Shown: positions 34,011 through 43,572 of the stretch, in pieces
Layout of the letters: the number at the start of each line of letters is the position of its first letter
Numbering within the stretch: the first letter of the stretch is position 1
Source of the DNA: CAVXJN01 sp963773585
GTDB taxonomy: Bacteria; Pseudomonadota; Gammaproteobacteria; JASBUN01
DNA length: 64,000 nt
Assembly (NCBI GenBank): GCA_963773585.1
Contig: CAVZBR010000001.1
Location: 434,001-498,000, forward strand
Reading direction: 5' to 3'
Program-made: the position numbers and the translations under genes
Notes under the pieces: model-generated
The model's database searches: none
Seen by the model: only the letters and a program-made list of their open reading frames with translations
Told to the model about the DNA's origin: nothing

Positions 34011-34219
34011 GGTTGCTCCTGGTTGGCGCGTGTTTTCAGTCCGCACCAGCGTAGCCGGCTGGCGCGCCGATGCCTTATCGATTTCGTTTCGAGTTGCGAA
34101 CCAGAATCCCGCGTCGTCGCCTGTAATTGGCCCTGCTGCCAGCACGGAATAAGCCGCCCGTGGCATACATGAACGGCGGCGGGTTCGTATCGGCCTGCGC
34201 GGTCATTTATCATCTGGGA

Positions 34220-34843
34220 ATGTCCACCAACTGCTGCAACGACAAAGCCTGCGAGCTCGATGTCCTGCGCACGCGCCAAAGCGCGACGTTGAAATGGGTG
34301 CTGGCGCTCAATGCCGTGATGTTCGTGGTCGAGCTGAGCGCCGGCCTGTTGTCCGGCTCGGTGTCGCTGGTGGCCGATTCCCTGGACATGCTCGGCGATG
34401 CACTGGTGTACGTTTTCAGTCTGTACGTGATTGCCCGCGGCGCGCGTATGAAAGCGATGGCGGCGATGTTCAAGGGCGGCATCATGGCGGCGTTCGGGCT
34501 GTTTGTGCTCGGCCAGGCGGTTTACAAAATTGCATTCCCGCAGCTGCCCATATTCGAAACCATTGGCGCCGTCGGCTTGCTGGCATTGGCGGTAAATGCG
34601 CTCTGCCTCGGGCTGCTGTGGCGGCATCGCAGCGACGACATCAATATGCGCTCGGTATGGTTGTGCTCGCGCAATGACATCATCGCCAACGTCTCGGTGC
34701 TGGTGGCGGCCGCAGGCGTTTGGTTTACCCGCTCCGGGTGGCCCGACATTGTAGTGGGTCTCGCGCTTGCCGCGCTGTTTCTGCGCTCGTCGCTGTCCGT
34801 GTTGCGCGAGGCCACCGCAGAGCTGCGGGCGGCGACCGCGTGA
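34220..34843 (+). CDS. Cation diffusion facilitator family transporter
   Basis: A 207-residue inner-membrane protein with six predicted helices. The start MSTNCCNDKACELDVL is Cys-rich and may bind metal. LNAVMFVVELSAGLLSGSVSLVADSLDMLGDALVYVFSLYV carries the metal-site helix pattern (ADSLDMLGDA), and SRNDIIANVSVLVAAAGVWFT supplies the helix-5 site. It lacks the C-terminal cytoplasmic domain of larger CDF proteins. Probable heavy-metal export; the ion is unknown. ATG 34220 gives the family start; an upstream in-frame ATG at 34127 is unlikely. Confidence 0.8.
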   Translation: MSTNCCNDKACELDVLRTRQSATLKWVLALNAVMFVVELSAGLLSGSVSLVADSLDMLGDALVYVFSLYVIARGARMKAMAAMFKGGIMAAFGLFVLGQAVYKIAFPQLPIFETIGAVGLLALAVNALCLGLLWRHRSDDINMRSVWLCSRNDIIANVSVLVAAAGVWFTRSGWPDIVVGLALAALFLRSSLSVLREATAELRAATA

Positions 34844-35047
34844 GCGGATCGGCAATCCGTCCGATATAGGGCGGCGGTGCCCGCCAACAAACCTTCGCGA
34901 TCCACACCGACCGATCCGATCGGCGCGCATAACGCCCGCTGTCCGGCGTGAGATTGCGGGGTCGGTGAGCACTCAACCGGACCCCGCGCGGGGGTATGTG
35001 TGACCGAACCACGCTCTGGCTGAATCTCGGCCCCGAATCCCGCTACC

Positions 35048-38000
35048 ATGCAGGCTTGTCCGGCAACGAAGCGGTTTTGCCACGCTGTGTTCACACCCGC
35101 TACTCAATCCTGGTTCGACGCCAACTTCACTGCGCCCACCGACGTGCAGCGTCGCGGCTGGGAGACCATTGGGCGCGGCGCTCATGCATTGCTGGTGGCT
35201 CCCACCGGCAGCGGCAAGACCCTGGCGGCGTTTCTGCACGCCATCGATCGCTTGGCGCAGTTGCGCGAGGACGCGGAGCCGGGAGTGCGCGTGTTGTACA
35301 TCTCGCCGCTGAAGGCGCTGGTGTACGACGTCGATCGCAACTTGCGCGCACCGCTGATGGGCGTGCAGCGCAGCGCCGAGCGGTTGGGATTGAACTTGCA
35401 TCTTCCGCGGGTGGACGTGCGCACCGGCGACACGCCGCAAAAAGTGCGCAGCCAACAATCGAAGGACCCGGCGGAGATTCTGGTGACCACGCCGGAATCG
35501 TTGTTCCTGTTGCTGGGCTCCAAGGCGCGGGACAACTTCAAAACCGTGCATACGGTGATCGTCGACGAAGTGCATGCGCTGGCACCCAACAAGCGCGGGG
35601 CCCATTTAGCACTTTCATTGGAAAGACTGGTGGAGTTGACCGAAGTCGAACCGCAGCGCATCGGTTTGTCGGCCACGGTACGGCCGCTTGACGAAGTGGG
35701 GCGATTTCTCGGCGGCGATCGGGACGTGGAGATCGTCGATGCCAGCACGCCCCCGGCATTGGATTTGCAAGTGGTGGTGCCGGTGCCCGACATGGAACGG
35801 GTGCGCGTGCAGCCTGAACCGAAACGGGGCGGCTCTATTCTCGGCGAGCTGTATGCGCGCGAAGTGGGTACACCACCGCTGCAACGCGGCATCTGGCCGG
35901 CGATGTACCCGAAACTACTGGAAGCGATCCGCACCAATCGATCCACCATCATTTTCGTCAACAGCCGCGGTCTGTGCGAGCGCCTGGCGCAACATCTCAA
36001 CGAACTCGCGGACGAGCCATTGGTGCGCGCCCATCACGGCAGCGTCTCCCACGAAAAGCGCGCCGAGATCGAAGACGCGTTGAAGGCCGGCCGCTTGCGC
36101 GGCATCGTCGCCACCAGTTCATTGGAACTGGGCATCGACATGGGCGCGGTGGACGCGGTCATTCTGGTGGAATCTCCCGGCTCTGTGGCCCGCGGTCTGC
36201 AGCGCGTAGGTCGCGCCGGTCATCATGTAGGTGCGGTCAGTGTCGGCCGGATTTACCCCAAGTTCCGCGGCGATCTGTTGGAATGCGCCGTGGTTGCGGC
36301 GCGCATGCAAAGCGGCGAACTGGAAGCCTTGCATATTCCGCGTAGTCCCCTCGACGTACTGGCGCAGCAGATCGTCGCCCTGTGTGCGGACACACCGCGC
36401 AGGGTCGACGACATCGCCGCCCTGGTGCGTCGTGCCTATCCCTACCGGCAATTGAGCGATGCCGTATTCACTTCCGTGCTGGATATGCTTTCCGGACATT
36501 ACCCGTCCTCGGAGTTCGCGGATCTGCGGCCGTTGCTTGCCTGGGATCGCAGTGCCGACGTGCTGAGCGCCCGTCGCGGCGCTGCCATCGTATCGCGGCT
36601 CAATGCCGGGACCATTCCCGATCGCGGCAACTATGGCGTGTTTCTCGGCGCCGGCGGTCCGCGCGTCGGGGAGCTGGACGAAGAAATGGTGTTCGAGTCC
36701 AAACCCGGCGACAACATCATGCTCGGCGCCAGCACCTGGCGCATCGAGGAGATCACCCGGGATCAGGTGCTGGTGACGCCGGCGCCGGGCGAACCTGGGC
36801 GCCTGCCGTTCTGGCGCGGCGACGGTCCCGGACGGCCGCTCGAACTTTGTCGCGCACTCGGTGCTCTGGTGCGGGAACTCGGCGCGCTGAGCGACGAGCG
36901 CGCGCTGGACTGGCTGCAAACCCAATCGCCCCTGGACGAATTCGCCGCACGCAACTTGCTCGCGTACATACGGGAACAAAAGGAACATACCGGAACGCTT
37001 CCCACCGACCGCAGTATCACCGTCGAACGGTTCCGCGACGAGCTGGGGGATTGGCGCATTTGTATCTTGTCACCGTTCGGCGCGCGCCTGCACGGTCCCT
37101 GGGCCATGGCGATCCAACAGCACTTGTCCGCCGACAGTGGTTTCGAAGTGCAGGTGATGTACACCGACGACGGGATCGTGCTGCGTTTCGCCGACGCCGA
37201 CGAATTGCCGTCGCTCGATCGCCTGTTACCGAACGCGGATGAACTGGAGGAACTGGTCACCGAACAACTGGGGCGCAGCGCGCTGTTCGCCGGTTTGTTT
37301 CGCGAAAATGCCGCCCGTGCACTGTTGCTGCCGCGACAGCGGCCTGACAAACGCAGTCCATTGTGGGCGCAACGCTTGAAAGCGCAATCGCTGCTCGCCG
37401 CCGTGCAGCGTTATCCGTCGTTCCCCATCGTTCTGGAAACCTATCGGCAGGCACTTTCGGATGTTTTCGACGTCGCCGGCTTGACGCAGTTGCTACGCGA
37501 TATCCAAGCGCGGCGCGTGCACGTGGTGGAAACCGAAACCCGTTCGGCATCGCCCTTCGCCCGTTCGCTGGTGTTCGCTTACGTGGCCGCCTATCTATAC
37601 GAACAGGATTCGCCCCTGGCCGAACGTAAAGCCCAGGCTTTGACATTGGATCGCGGCTTGCTGGCGGAACTGCTGGGCCAGGCGGAACTGCGCGAACTGC
37701 TCGACGCCGACGTGATCGACGAAGTGGCGCACGAACTGCAGCACTTGAGCGAAGGGCGCCAAGCGCGGGATGCGGACGAATTGCACGATTTGTTGCGCCG
37801 CCTGGGTGATCTGGACGAAGACGAAATCGCGCAGCGGGTTACCGCGCCGGCTGAGGAATGGTTGCAGGATCTGCAACGCCAGCGCCGCGCGGTACAGGTT
37901 TCGATTGCCGATGACAAGCGCTGGATCGCCGCCGAGGATGCAGGTTTGTATCGCGACGCCTTGGGCGCGGCACCGCCATCGGGTCTGCCGGACGTATTCC

Positions 38001-39502
38001 TGCAGTCGGTTGCGCAACCGTTGCAACAATTGCTGCGTCGTTATGCGCGCAGCCACGGGCCGTTCGTCACCGCCGAACCTGGGCTTCGCTACGGGCTGCG
38101 CAAGGCCCAATTGGAGCCGGTGCTGCGGCTGCTGGAAAACGAAGGTGTGTTGCTGCGCGGTGAGATCCGACCCGGCGGCGCGCAGCTGGATTGGTGCGAC
38201 AGCGATGTGCTGCGCCAACTCAAGCGCCGCACCTTGGCCCGCTTGCGGCGCGAAGTGGCGCCCGTGGACGGCGCAGTGCTGGGCTGCTTCTTGCCCCAAT
38301 GGCAGGCGCTGTACAGTGCGCGCAGCGGCAACGAACGCTTGTTGGAAGTGGTGGCGCAACTGCAGGGCCTGCCGCTGCCATGGTCGAGCGTGATCGAAAC
38401 CATCCTGCCGGCGCGGGTCGCGGGTTTTCAGTCCGACATGCTGGATTTGCTGTCGGCCAGCGGCGCCGTGGTCTGGATCGGGGGCGGACCGCTGGGCGCC
38501 CGCGACGGCCGCGTCGCATTGTATTTGCGCGAACGCGCGCCGTTGCTGCTATCGCCACAGGAATACCACGCGCCGACACCGATCCACGCGACGTTGTTGC
38601 GGCACTTGGCCGAGCGGGGCGCATCGTTTCTCACCGAACTGCAGGATCGGGTGCGCCAGGAACATCCAGACGAGGACCGGGCGGCTTTCGAAGCGGCCTT
38701 GTGGGACCTGGTCTGGGCGGGACAGATCACCAACGACACCTTCGCGCCGTTGCGCAGTCTCGGCCGCAAGCCCACCCGTGGCCGGCGCAATGCCACCCCG
38801 GGCCTGGCGGGCGGTCGCTGGTCCCTGGTGGCGCCGTTGTTGAATGCCCATGCGAGCGCAACCGAACGTGCCGTCGCGCGGGCCAACATGCTGCTGGAAC
38901 GCTACGGCGTGGTCAGCCGCGAAGCGGCTCAGGCGGATGAACTCACGGGCGGATTCGGCAGCGTCTATGGCGTGCTCAAAGCCATGGAAGAGCAGGGTAA
39001 GGTGCGGCGCGGTTATTTCATCGAAGGTTTGGCGGCGGCGCAGTTCGCCTACGCCGGGGCCGTGGAGCGGCTGCGCGGCGCACGGCCGGACGCGGAAAAG
39101 CAAGAAGTGGATGAAACCGATTTGACACTTCTCGCGGCGGTGGACCCGGCCAACCCCTACGGAACCCTGCTGCCCTGGCCGGAAACCGGCGCCGCCGACG
39201 ACAAGCAGCGCCCGCGCCGCGTCTCCGGTGCCTGGGTGGTGCTGGTCCAGGGAAAGCCGGTGTTGTATATCGGGCCCCGCGCCCGCCAGTTGCTCACCTT
39301 TCCCGATCAAGTGATTGCCGATCGCGGCGATTGGGAGTTGGCGTTCTCCGCCATGGCCAAGCTGCCGTCCGCCGCGCGGCGCGGCTACATGATGGTGGAA
39401 AGGATCGATGGTCTGCCGGTGAGCCAATCCCCGCATTTCCAACGCATGCTCCAATGCGGCTTCCAGCGTGACTACCGCGGTCTTGCGGTAGGGCGCAACT
39501 GA
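35048..39502 (+). CDS. lhr: Lhr family DNA helicase
   Basis: A 1484-residue ATP-dependent DNA/RNA-DNA helicase, full length for the long Lhr class. Walker A APTGSGKT (51-58), Walker B DEVH (173-176), LSAT, then the second RecA domain with SSLELGIDMGAVD and GRAGHH, a winged-helix and beta-sheet core, and a long C-terminal half whose LARLRREVAPVDGAVLGCFLPQWQ matches the Lhr-CTD. Implicated in DNA repair. The nei-like gene starts 9 bases after its stop, so the two form an operon. The start could be ATG 35048 or GTG 35087; the family sequence begins near FTPATQSWF. Confidence 0.92.
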   Translation: MQACPATKRFCHAVFTPATQSWFDANFTAPTDVQRRGWETIGRGAHALLVAPTGSGKTLAAFLHAIDRLAQLREDAEPGVRVLYISPLKALVYDVDRNLRAPLMGVQRSAERLGLNLHLPRVDVRTGDTPQKVRSQQSKDPAEILVTTPESLFLLLGSKARDNFKTVHTVIVDEVHALAPNKRGAHLALSLERLVELTEVEPQRIGLSATVRPLDEVGRFLGGDRDVEIVDASTPPALDLQVVVPVPDMERVRVQPEPKRGGSILGELYAREVGTPPLQRGIWPAMYPKLLEAIRTNRSTIIFVNSRGLCERLAQHLNELADEPLVRAHHGSVSHEKRAEIEDALKAGRLRGIVATSSLELGIDMGAVDAVILVESPGSVARGLQRVGRAGHHVGAVSVGRIYPKFRGDLLECAVVAARMQSGELEALHIPRSPLDVLAQQIVALCADTPRRVDDIAALVRRAYPYRQLSDAVFTSVLDMLSGHYPSSEFADLRPLLAWDRSADVLSARRGAAIVSRLNAGTIPDRGNYGVFLGAGGPRVGELDEEMVFESKPGDNIMLGASTWRIEEITRDQVLVTPAPGEPGRLPFWRGDGPGRPLELCRALGALVRELGALSDERALDWLQTQSPLDEFAARNLLAYIREQKEHTGTLPTDRSITVERFRDELGDWRICILSPFGARLHGPWAMAIQQHLSADSGFEVQVMYTDDGIVLRFADADELPSLDRLLPNADELEELVTEQLGRSALFAGLFRENAARALLLPRQRPDKRSPLWAQRLKAQSLLAAVQRYPSFPIVLETYRQALSDVFDVAGLTQLLRDIQARRVHVVETETRSASPFARSLVFAYVAAYLYEQDSPLAERKAQALTLDRGLLAELLGQAELRELLDADVIDEVAHELQHLSEGRQARDADELHDLLRRLGDLDEDEIAQRVTAPAEEWLQDLQRQRRAVQVSIADDKRWIAAEDAGLYRDALGAAPPSGLPDVFLQSVAQPLQQLLRRYARSHGPFVTAEPGLRYGLRKAQLEPVLRLLENEGVLLRGEIRPGGAQLDWCDSDVLRQLKRRTLARLRREVAPVDGAVLGCFLPQWQALYSARSGNERLLEVVAQLQGLPLPWSSVIETILPARVAGFQSDMLDLLSASGAVVWIGGGPLGARDGRVALYLRERAPLLLSPQEYHAPTPIHATLLRHLAERGASFLTELQDRVRQEHPDEDRAAFEAALWDLVWAGQITNDTFAPLRSLGRKPTRGRRNATPGLAGGRWSLVAPLLNAHASATERAVARANMLLERYGVVSREAAQADELTGGFGSVYGVLKAMEEQGKVRRGYFIEGLAAAQFAYAGAVERLRGARPDAEKQEVDETDLTLLAAVDPANPYGTLLPWPETGAADDKQRPRRVSGAWVVLVQGKPVLYIGPRARQLLTFPDQVIADRGDWELAFSAMAKLPSAARRGYMMVERIDGLPVSQSPHFQRMLQCGFQRDYRGLAVGRN

Positions 39503-39511
39503 GTCTTTTCC

Positions 39512-40312
39512 ATGCCCGAGGGCGACACTATTCACAAGCTGGCCGCGGCGCTGCGCCCGGAGCTCGAAGGTCAGCGGGTGGACGCATTGGTGCTGCGGGG
39601 CGCGCAGCCCGTGCTTGCCCCGCCGCAGCGCATCTCCGCCGTGGAAGCGCGCGGCAAACATCTGTTGATCCGCTTCGACGACGGTCGGGTGTTGCGCAGT
39701 CACCTGGGCATGCACGGCGACTGGCATCGCTATGGCAAAGGCGAACCTTGGCGCAAGCCGCAACGTCAGGCGAGCATCCGCCTGGAAACCGGGCAGGCGG
39801 TGTATGTGTGTTTCAACGCACGGGAATGGCAGTGGCTGCGCACGGGCAGTATCGAAGAGCGCACTTTGGAAGCGCGGCTGCGTCACGATCTGTTGGCCGG
39901 TTCCTTCGACGTCGATGCCGCCATCGAACGGGCCCGCCAGTTGCTGGAACCGGAAACACCCCTGGTCGACGTGCTGTTGGACCAACGGGTCGCTGCCGGT
40001 ATCGGCAACGTCTACAAGTCGGAGCTGTTGTTTCTGGAGCGGCACGATCCGCTCCAGTGCTTGCAGCACACCGATGACGATGCATTGCGACGAATGTTGC
40101 TGCGGGGCCGGCAACTGTTGCAGGCCAACATCAGCGGCGGTCCGCGCACCACCCGCGACAACACGAACGGCGGTGGCCGCTTATGGGTCTACGGCCGAAG
40201 CGGCAAAGCTTGTTACGAATGCGGCACGAAGATTCGGAGCTCCAAACGCGGCAAGCATCAGCGTGCGACCTTCTGGTGTCCGAATTGTCAAAGCAGTGAG
40301 AAGAACGACTGA
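39512..40312 (+). CDS. nei: Fpg/Nei family DNA glycosylase (endonuclease VIII-like)
   Basis: A 266-residue base-excision enzyme that removes oxidised bases and cuts the strand. The catalytic N-terminus is intact: Pro2 and Glu3 in MPEGDTIHK. The helix-two-turn-helix region DQRVAAGIGNVYKSELLF and the C-terminal zinc finger (CYECG...CPNCQ) are present. MPEGDT with this zinc finger indicates the Nei2/actinobacterial-like branch rather than Fpg. Immediately downstream of lhr, it probably works on the same repair track; that partnership is inference from operon structure. Confidence 0.9.
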   Translation: MPEGDTIHKLAAALRPELEGQRVDALVLRGAQPVLAPPQRISAVEARGKHLLIRFDDGRVLRSHLGMHGDWHRYGKGEPWRKPQRQASIRLETGQAVYVCFNAREWQWLRTGSIEERTLEARLRHDLLAGSFDVDAAIERARQLLEPETPLVDVLLDQRVAAGIGNVYKSELLFLERHDPLQCLQHTDDDALRRMLLRGRQLLQANISGGPRTTRDNTNGGGRLWVYGRSGKACYECGTKIRSSKRGKHQRATFWCPNCQSSEKND

Positions 40313-40351
40313 GCGGGCGGCGCATGCAGTTCGCGGCCCAGCTGGGCTGCG

Positions 40352-40720
40352 CTATTGCCTGGAATGCAGGCCGACGAGGTTGCCTTCCGTATCGACGATA
40401 TGGGCGATATATCCGTAGGGACCGATGGCGCGTTTCGGGGTTTCGACTTTTCCGCCTGCATTCGCTGCGCGTTCGGCTTCCAGCGCGCAATCGGCGCAAC
40501 TGAAGTAGACCAAGACGCTGTTGTTGCCGGATGGAAAGCCTGGTATTCGAACCAGTGCGCCGGTGGCGCCGGCGCCGTTCTGCTGCATCGGAAACGCGAA
40601 CATTTCCAGATCCGTTGCTTCGAGCTTGCTGAGCTCGATGTCGAGGACCGACTCGTAGAATGCCTTGGCACGCGCCATGTCCTGAACATAAATCTCGAAC
40701 CAAGTGACGGGATTGTCCAT
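40352..40720 (-). CDS. VOC family protein (glyoxalase-like)
   Basis: A 122-residue single-domain protein with the paired beta-alpha-beta repeats of the VOC fold: VTWFEIYVQDMARAKAFYESVLDIEL and VYFSCADCALEAERAANAGGKVETPK...GYIAHIVDTEGNLVGLHS. Substrate and metal are not clear. Convergent with the nei-like gene. TTGCCTGTAG precedes the ATG on its strand, so the ribosome site is weak. Confidence 0.85.
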   Translation of the reverse strand: MDNPVTWFEIYVQDMARAKAFYESVLDIELSKLEATDLEMFAFPMQQNGAGATGALVRIPGFPSGNNSVLVYFSCADCALEAERAANAGGKVETPKRAIGPYGYIAHIVDTEGNLVGLHSRQ

Positions 40721-40821
40721 GTTGGTTGCCTGTAGTGATGTCTACTCGCGATAGAGTATAGATAGTCGCGGCGGGCGAGAAAGACGAAGGGCCGGAACGC
40801 GCGGTCGCACCGGCAGGCGGT

Positions 40822-42729
40822 TCACATTTCGACTTGAATACCCAACTCCACGGAGCGCCCCGTCGGCAGCTGATAATAGACCACTGCCCGCAACGAATTG
40901 CGGGACATGAAAGTGAACAGCCAGCGTTGCCAGCGTGGCATCGGCTGGTGTCGATCCGAAAGCTGCAGTGTTACCCGGTCCGCGTAGTACACCGTCGTCT
41001 CGGCGTCCATGCCGGGAATCAGTTCCATGTCCTGGCACAGCCGGATCGCCACTGGCACGTTGGGGCTTTGCATGAATCCGTAATGAACCAGCATGCGGTA
41101 AAACCCGTCTTCCAGCGGCGTGACTTCGAGGCGCGCGCTGGCCGGAACGCGAGGAATGTCCTCGGTGACCACCGTGAGCAGAATGACACGCTCATGTAGT
41201 ACCTGGTTGAGTTTGAGATGGTGCAATAGTCCACCGGAGACATTCTCGCCGGGGCTGGTGAGAAACACCGCGGTGCCGCCAACGCGCGCGGGCTGATGAT
41301 GCTGGAGACTGGTGATGAGCTGCCGCGCCGGCATCGAGCGCTCCGCGGTGATGCCTTGCAACAAGGTTCGGCCGCGGCTCCAGGTGATCATCGCCACCAG
41401 TACGACCACACCCACCAGCAACGGCAGCCAACCGCCGTCGTTGATCTTGAACAGGTTGGCGCTGAAGAACGTGACGTCGATCACCAGAAACACCGACGCC
41501 ACGGCAATGGCGAACGGAGCGGGCCAGTGCCAGCGATTGCGCATCAGGAAGAAAATCAGGACGGTCGTGATGACCATGGTCGCGCTGACTGCGATTCCGT
41601 AGGCGGCGGCCAGCGCACTCGAAGAACGGAAACCAAACACCAAAGCGATGGTGGCGAACATCAACGCCCAATTCACGCTGGGAATATAGATCTGGCCGAT
41701 TTCCTCGGAAGAGGTCTGCACGATTTCCACGCGCGGGCTCTGTCCCATCTGCACGGCCTGGCGCGTCAACGAAAAAGTACCGGAAATCACCGCTTGCGAG
41801 GCGATGACCGTGACGATCGTAGCCATGCCCACCATCGGATACACGCCCCACGCCGGCACCAGATTGAAAAACGGATGATGCGCATCGGACGGGTGGGCGA
41901 GGATCCAGGCGCCCTGGCCGAAGTAATTCAGTAGGAGTGCGGGAAGCACGAGTGTGAACCAGGCGACCCGGATCGGCCGCCGACCGAAGTGGCCCATATC
42001 CGCATACAGCGCCTCGCCGCCGGTAACCGCCAGGAAAACGCCACCGAGCACGGCGTATGCGACGCTGCCCTCCTGAGCAAGGAAGCGCAGGGCGTACATC
42101 GGATTGACCGCCGTGAGTACTTGCGGATTGCCGGCGATCCCGGTGATACCCAAGGTCGCCAGCAGTGCGAACCACAGCACCATGATCGGCCCGAACAGGG
42201 CGCCGATACGGGCACTGCCGTGTTCCTGCAGGACGAACAGGCCGATCAGGATCACCACCGTGATCGGGATCACCAGCTGGCCGAGTCCGGGAGCCGCGAC
42301 CTTAAGACCTTCCACGGCCGAAAGCACCGAGATCGCCGGCGTGATGATCGCATCGCCATAGAGCAGTGCCGCGCCGAACAGGCCGAGCAGGATCAGCAAC
42401 GTCGCACGCCGCGAGCCGCGCCGGCCCCAGGGGTCGAGGAGTGCCAGCAGTGCCAGTACACCGCCTTCGCCGCGGTTGTCGGCGCGCATCACCAGGACCA
42501 GATACTTGACCGAAATCACCAGCACCAGGGCCCAGAAGATCAGCGACAGCACACCCAGGACCGTACTTGGGCCGGTCACCAGGGTGGCGTCGCCGAACAG
42601 GCTTTCGCGGAGCGCGTACAGCGGGCTGGTGCCGATATCGCCGTAGACAATCCCGAGTGCCGCGACCGCCGCTGCCGGTAGCCGTGCATGGGTTTCGGCG
42701 TTCTCGACTTCGGTCGCAGCGGTGTTCAC
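40822..42729 (-). CDS. kup: Kup (TrkD) potassium transporter
   Basis: A 635-residue inner-membrane proton/potassium symporter. ALGIVYGDIGTSPLYALRE at about residue 25 is the family signature, followed by about twelve hydrophobic segments and a cytoplasmic C-terminal domain (from about 470) ending SRNSLRAVVYYQLPTGRSVELGIQVEM. LLYGDAIITPAISVLSAVEG is also conserved. Length is normal. Stands alone on the minus strand. Kup usually serves potassium uptake at low pH. Confidence 0.95.
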   Translation of the reverse strand: MNTAATEVENAETHARLPAAAVAALGIVYGDIGTSPLYALRESLFGDATLVTGPSTVLGVLSLIFWALVLVISVKYLVLVMRADNRGEGGVLALLALLDPWGRRGSRRATLLILLGLFGAALLYGDAIITPAISVLSAVEGLKVAAPGLGQLVIPITVVILIGLFVLQEHGSARIGALFGPIMVLWFALLATLGITGIAGNPQVLTAVNPMYALRFLAQEGSVAYAVLGGVFLAVTGGEALYADMGHFGRRPIRVAWFTLVLPALLLNYFGQGAWILAHPSDAHHPFFNLVPAWGVYPMVGMATIVTVIASQAVISGTFSLTRQAVQMGQSPRVEIVQTSSEEIGQIYIPSVNWALMFATIALVFGFRSSSALAAAYGIAVSATMVITTVLIFFLMRNRWHWPAPFAIAVASVFLVIDVTFFSANLFKINDGGWLPLLVGVVVLVAMITWSRGRTLLQGITAERSMPARQLITSLQHHQPARVGGTAVFLTSPGENVSGGLLHHLKLNQVLHERVILLTVVTEDIPRVPASARLEVTPLEDGFYRMLVHYGFMQSPNVPVAIRLCQDMELIPGMDAETTVYYADRVTLQLSDRHQPMPRWQRWLFTFMSRNSLRAVVYYQLPTGRSVELGIQVEM

Positions 42730-42949
42730 GGCGCGCTATGTCCGGACACGACGGAGGGCGCGGCGGATGACGCGACGACGCGCGTTGGGCAAGGAATGAC
42801 GAGCGCAGCAACTACTGCGAGAAAGAGCCGGTTCAAGCTGCAGCCTGTGACGTCGACGTTGTGCCAGTGCTGCGCGCGGCAGCGGCATCGGGTGTTTCGC
42901 ATTCTAAGGCATCGCCGACCCATTACAACCGTTTCCCACGCGCGCGGTG

Positions 42950-43393
42950 CTAGGTCCCGAGCGCAACGAATTCGCCGCTGAAGCGGCCAGCCGCGCGGCC
43001 CTGATATTCGAGCACCGAATCGACTGTGATGCGGGCCTTGCCCTTGCGGCGCAATAGCTTCGTGAATCGTGTCCAGTCGGTCTGCGGGTCGTAGGTGGCG
43101 CGCGCCGTGAAGTCGCCCGCAATCGGCAGGTCGTAGGCCATGGTGTTGCGCTGGATCACGAGGCGGCTGGCGAACCCATCGCTTTGCAAGCGAGTCTGCA
43201 ACAACGACCAGGCCGCCAGGGTCGCCAGGGCCGAGGCGCTGCCGCCGAAGACGGTATCGCGATGATTGATGTTCGGCGCCAGCGGTGCGCGCAGAATGAC
43301 CTCCAGTGGGTCGGCGGCAGCGATCGAAACGCCCATGGCCTTCGAGATGGGGATATGTTCGTGCAGATAGCGTTCGAGTTCGTTCGGCAGCAT
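42950..43393 (-). CDS. YiiD C-terminal-like thioesterase
   Basis: A 147-residue hotdog-fold protein: LERYLHEHIPISKAMGVSIAAADP, then NHRDTVFGGSASALATLAAWSLLQ with the conserved HRDTVFGGS loop of the YiiD C-terminal thioesterase domain. Likely cleaves an acyl-CoA or acyl-ACP; the substrate is unknown. The stand-alone form lacks the acetyltransferase half found in YiiD. GGGAGG lies upstream of the ATG. Divergent from the dioxygenase gene to its right, 180 bases apart. Confidence 0.8.
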   Translation of the reverse strand: MLPNELERYLHEHIPISKAMGVSIAAADPLEVILRAPLAPNINHRDTVFGGSASALATLAAWSLLQTRLQSDGFASRLVIQRNTMAYDLPIAGDFTARATYDPQTDWTRFTKLLRRKGKARITVDSVLEYQGRAAGRFSGEFVALGT

Positions 43394-43572
43394 GGTGTTC
43401 CTCCCAAAGCGAAAAAATCAGCGATTTCATGTCTCCGGCGCCTGGGTGCGGCTCCGGCACTATGCTTTGGCGCTTCCACAACCGCAGCCGGGCTTTGCCG
43501 GGTTTGTCAGCGCCGTTTCATATGCGTATTTTGGGGGCGTGGATGAAGTTTACAGCACGCAGGTCAAATGCC

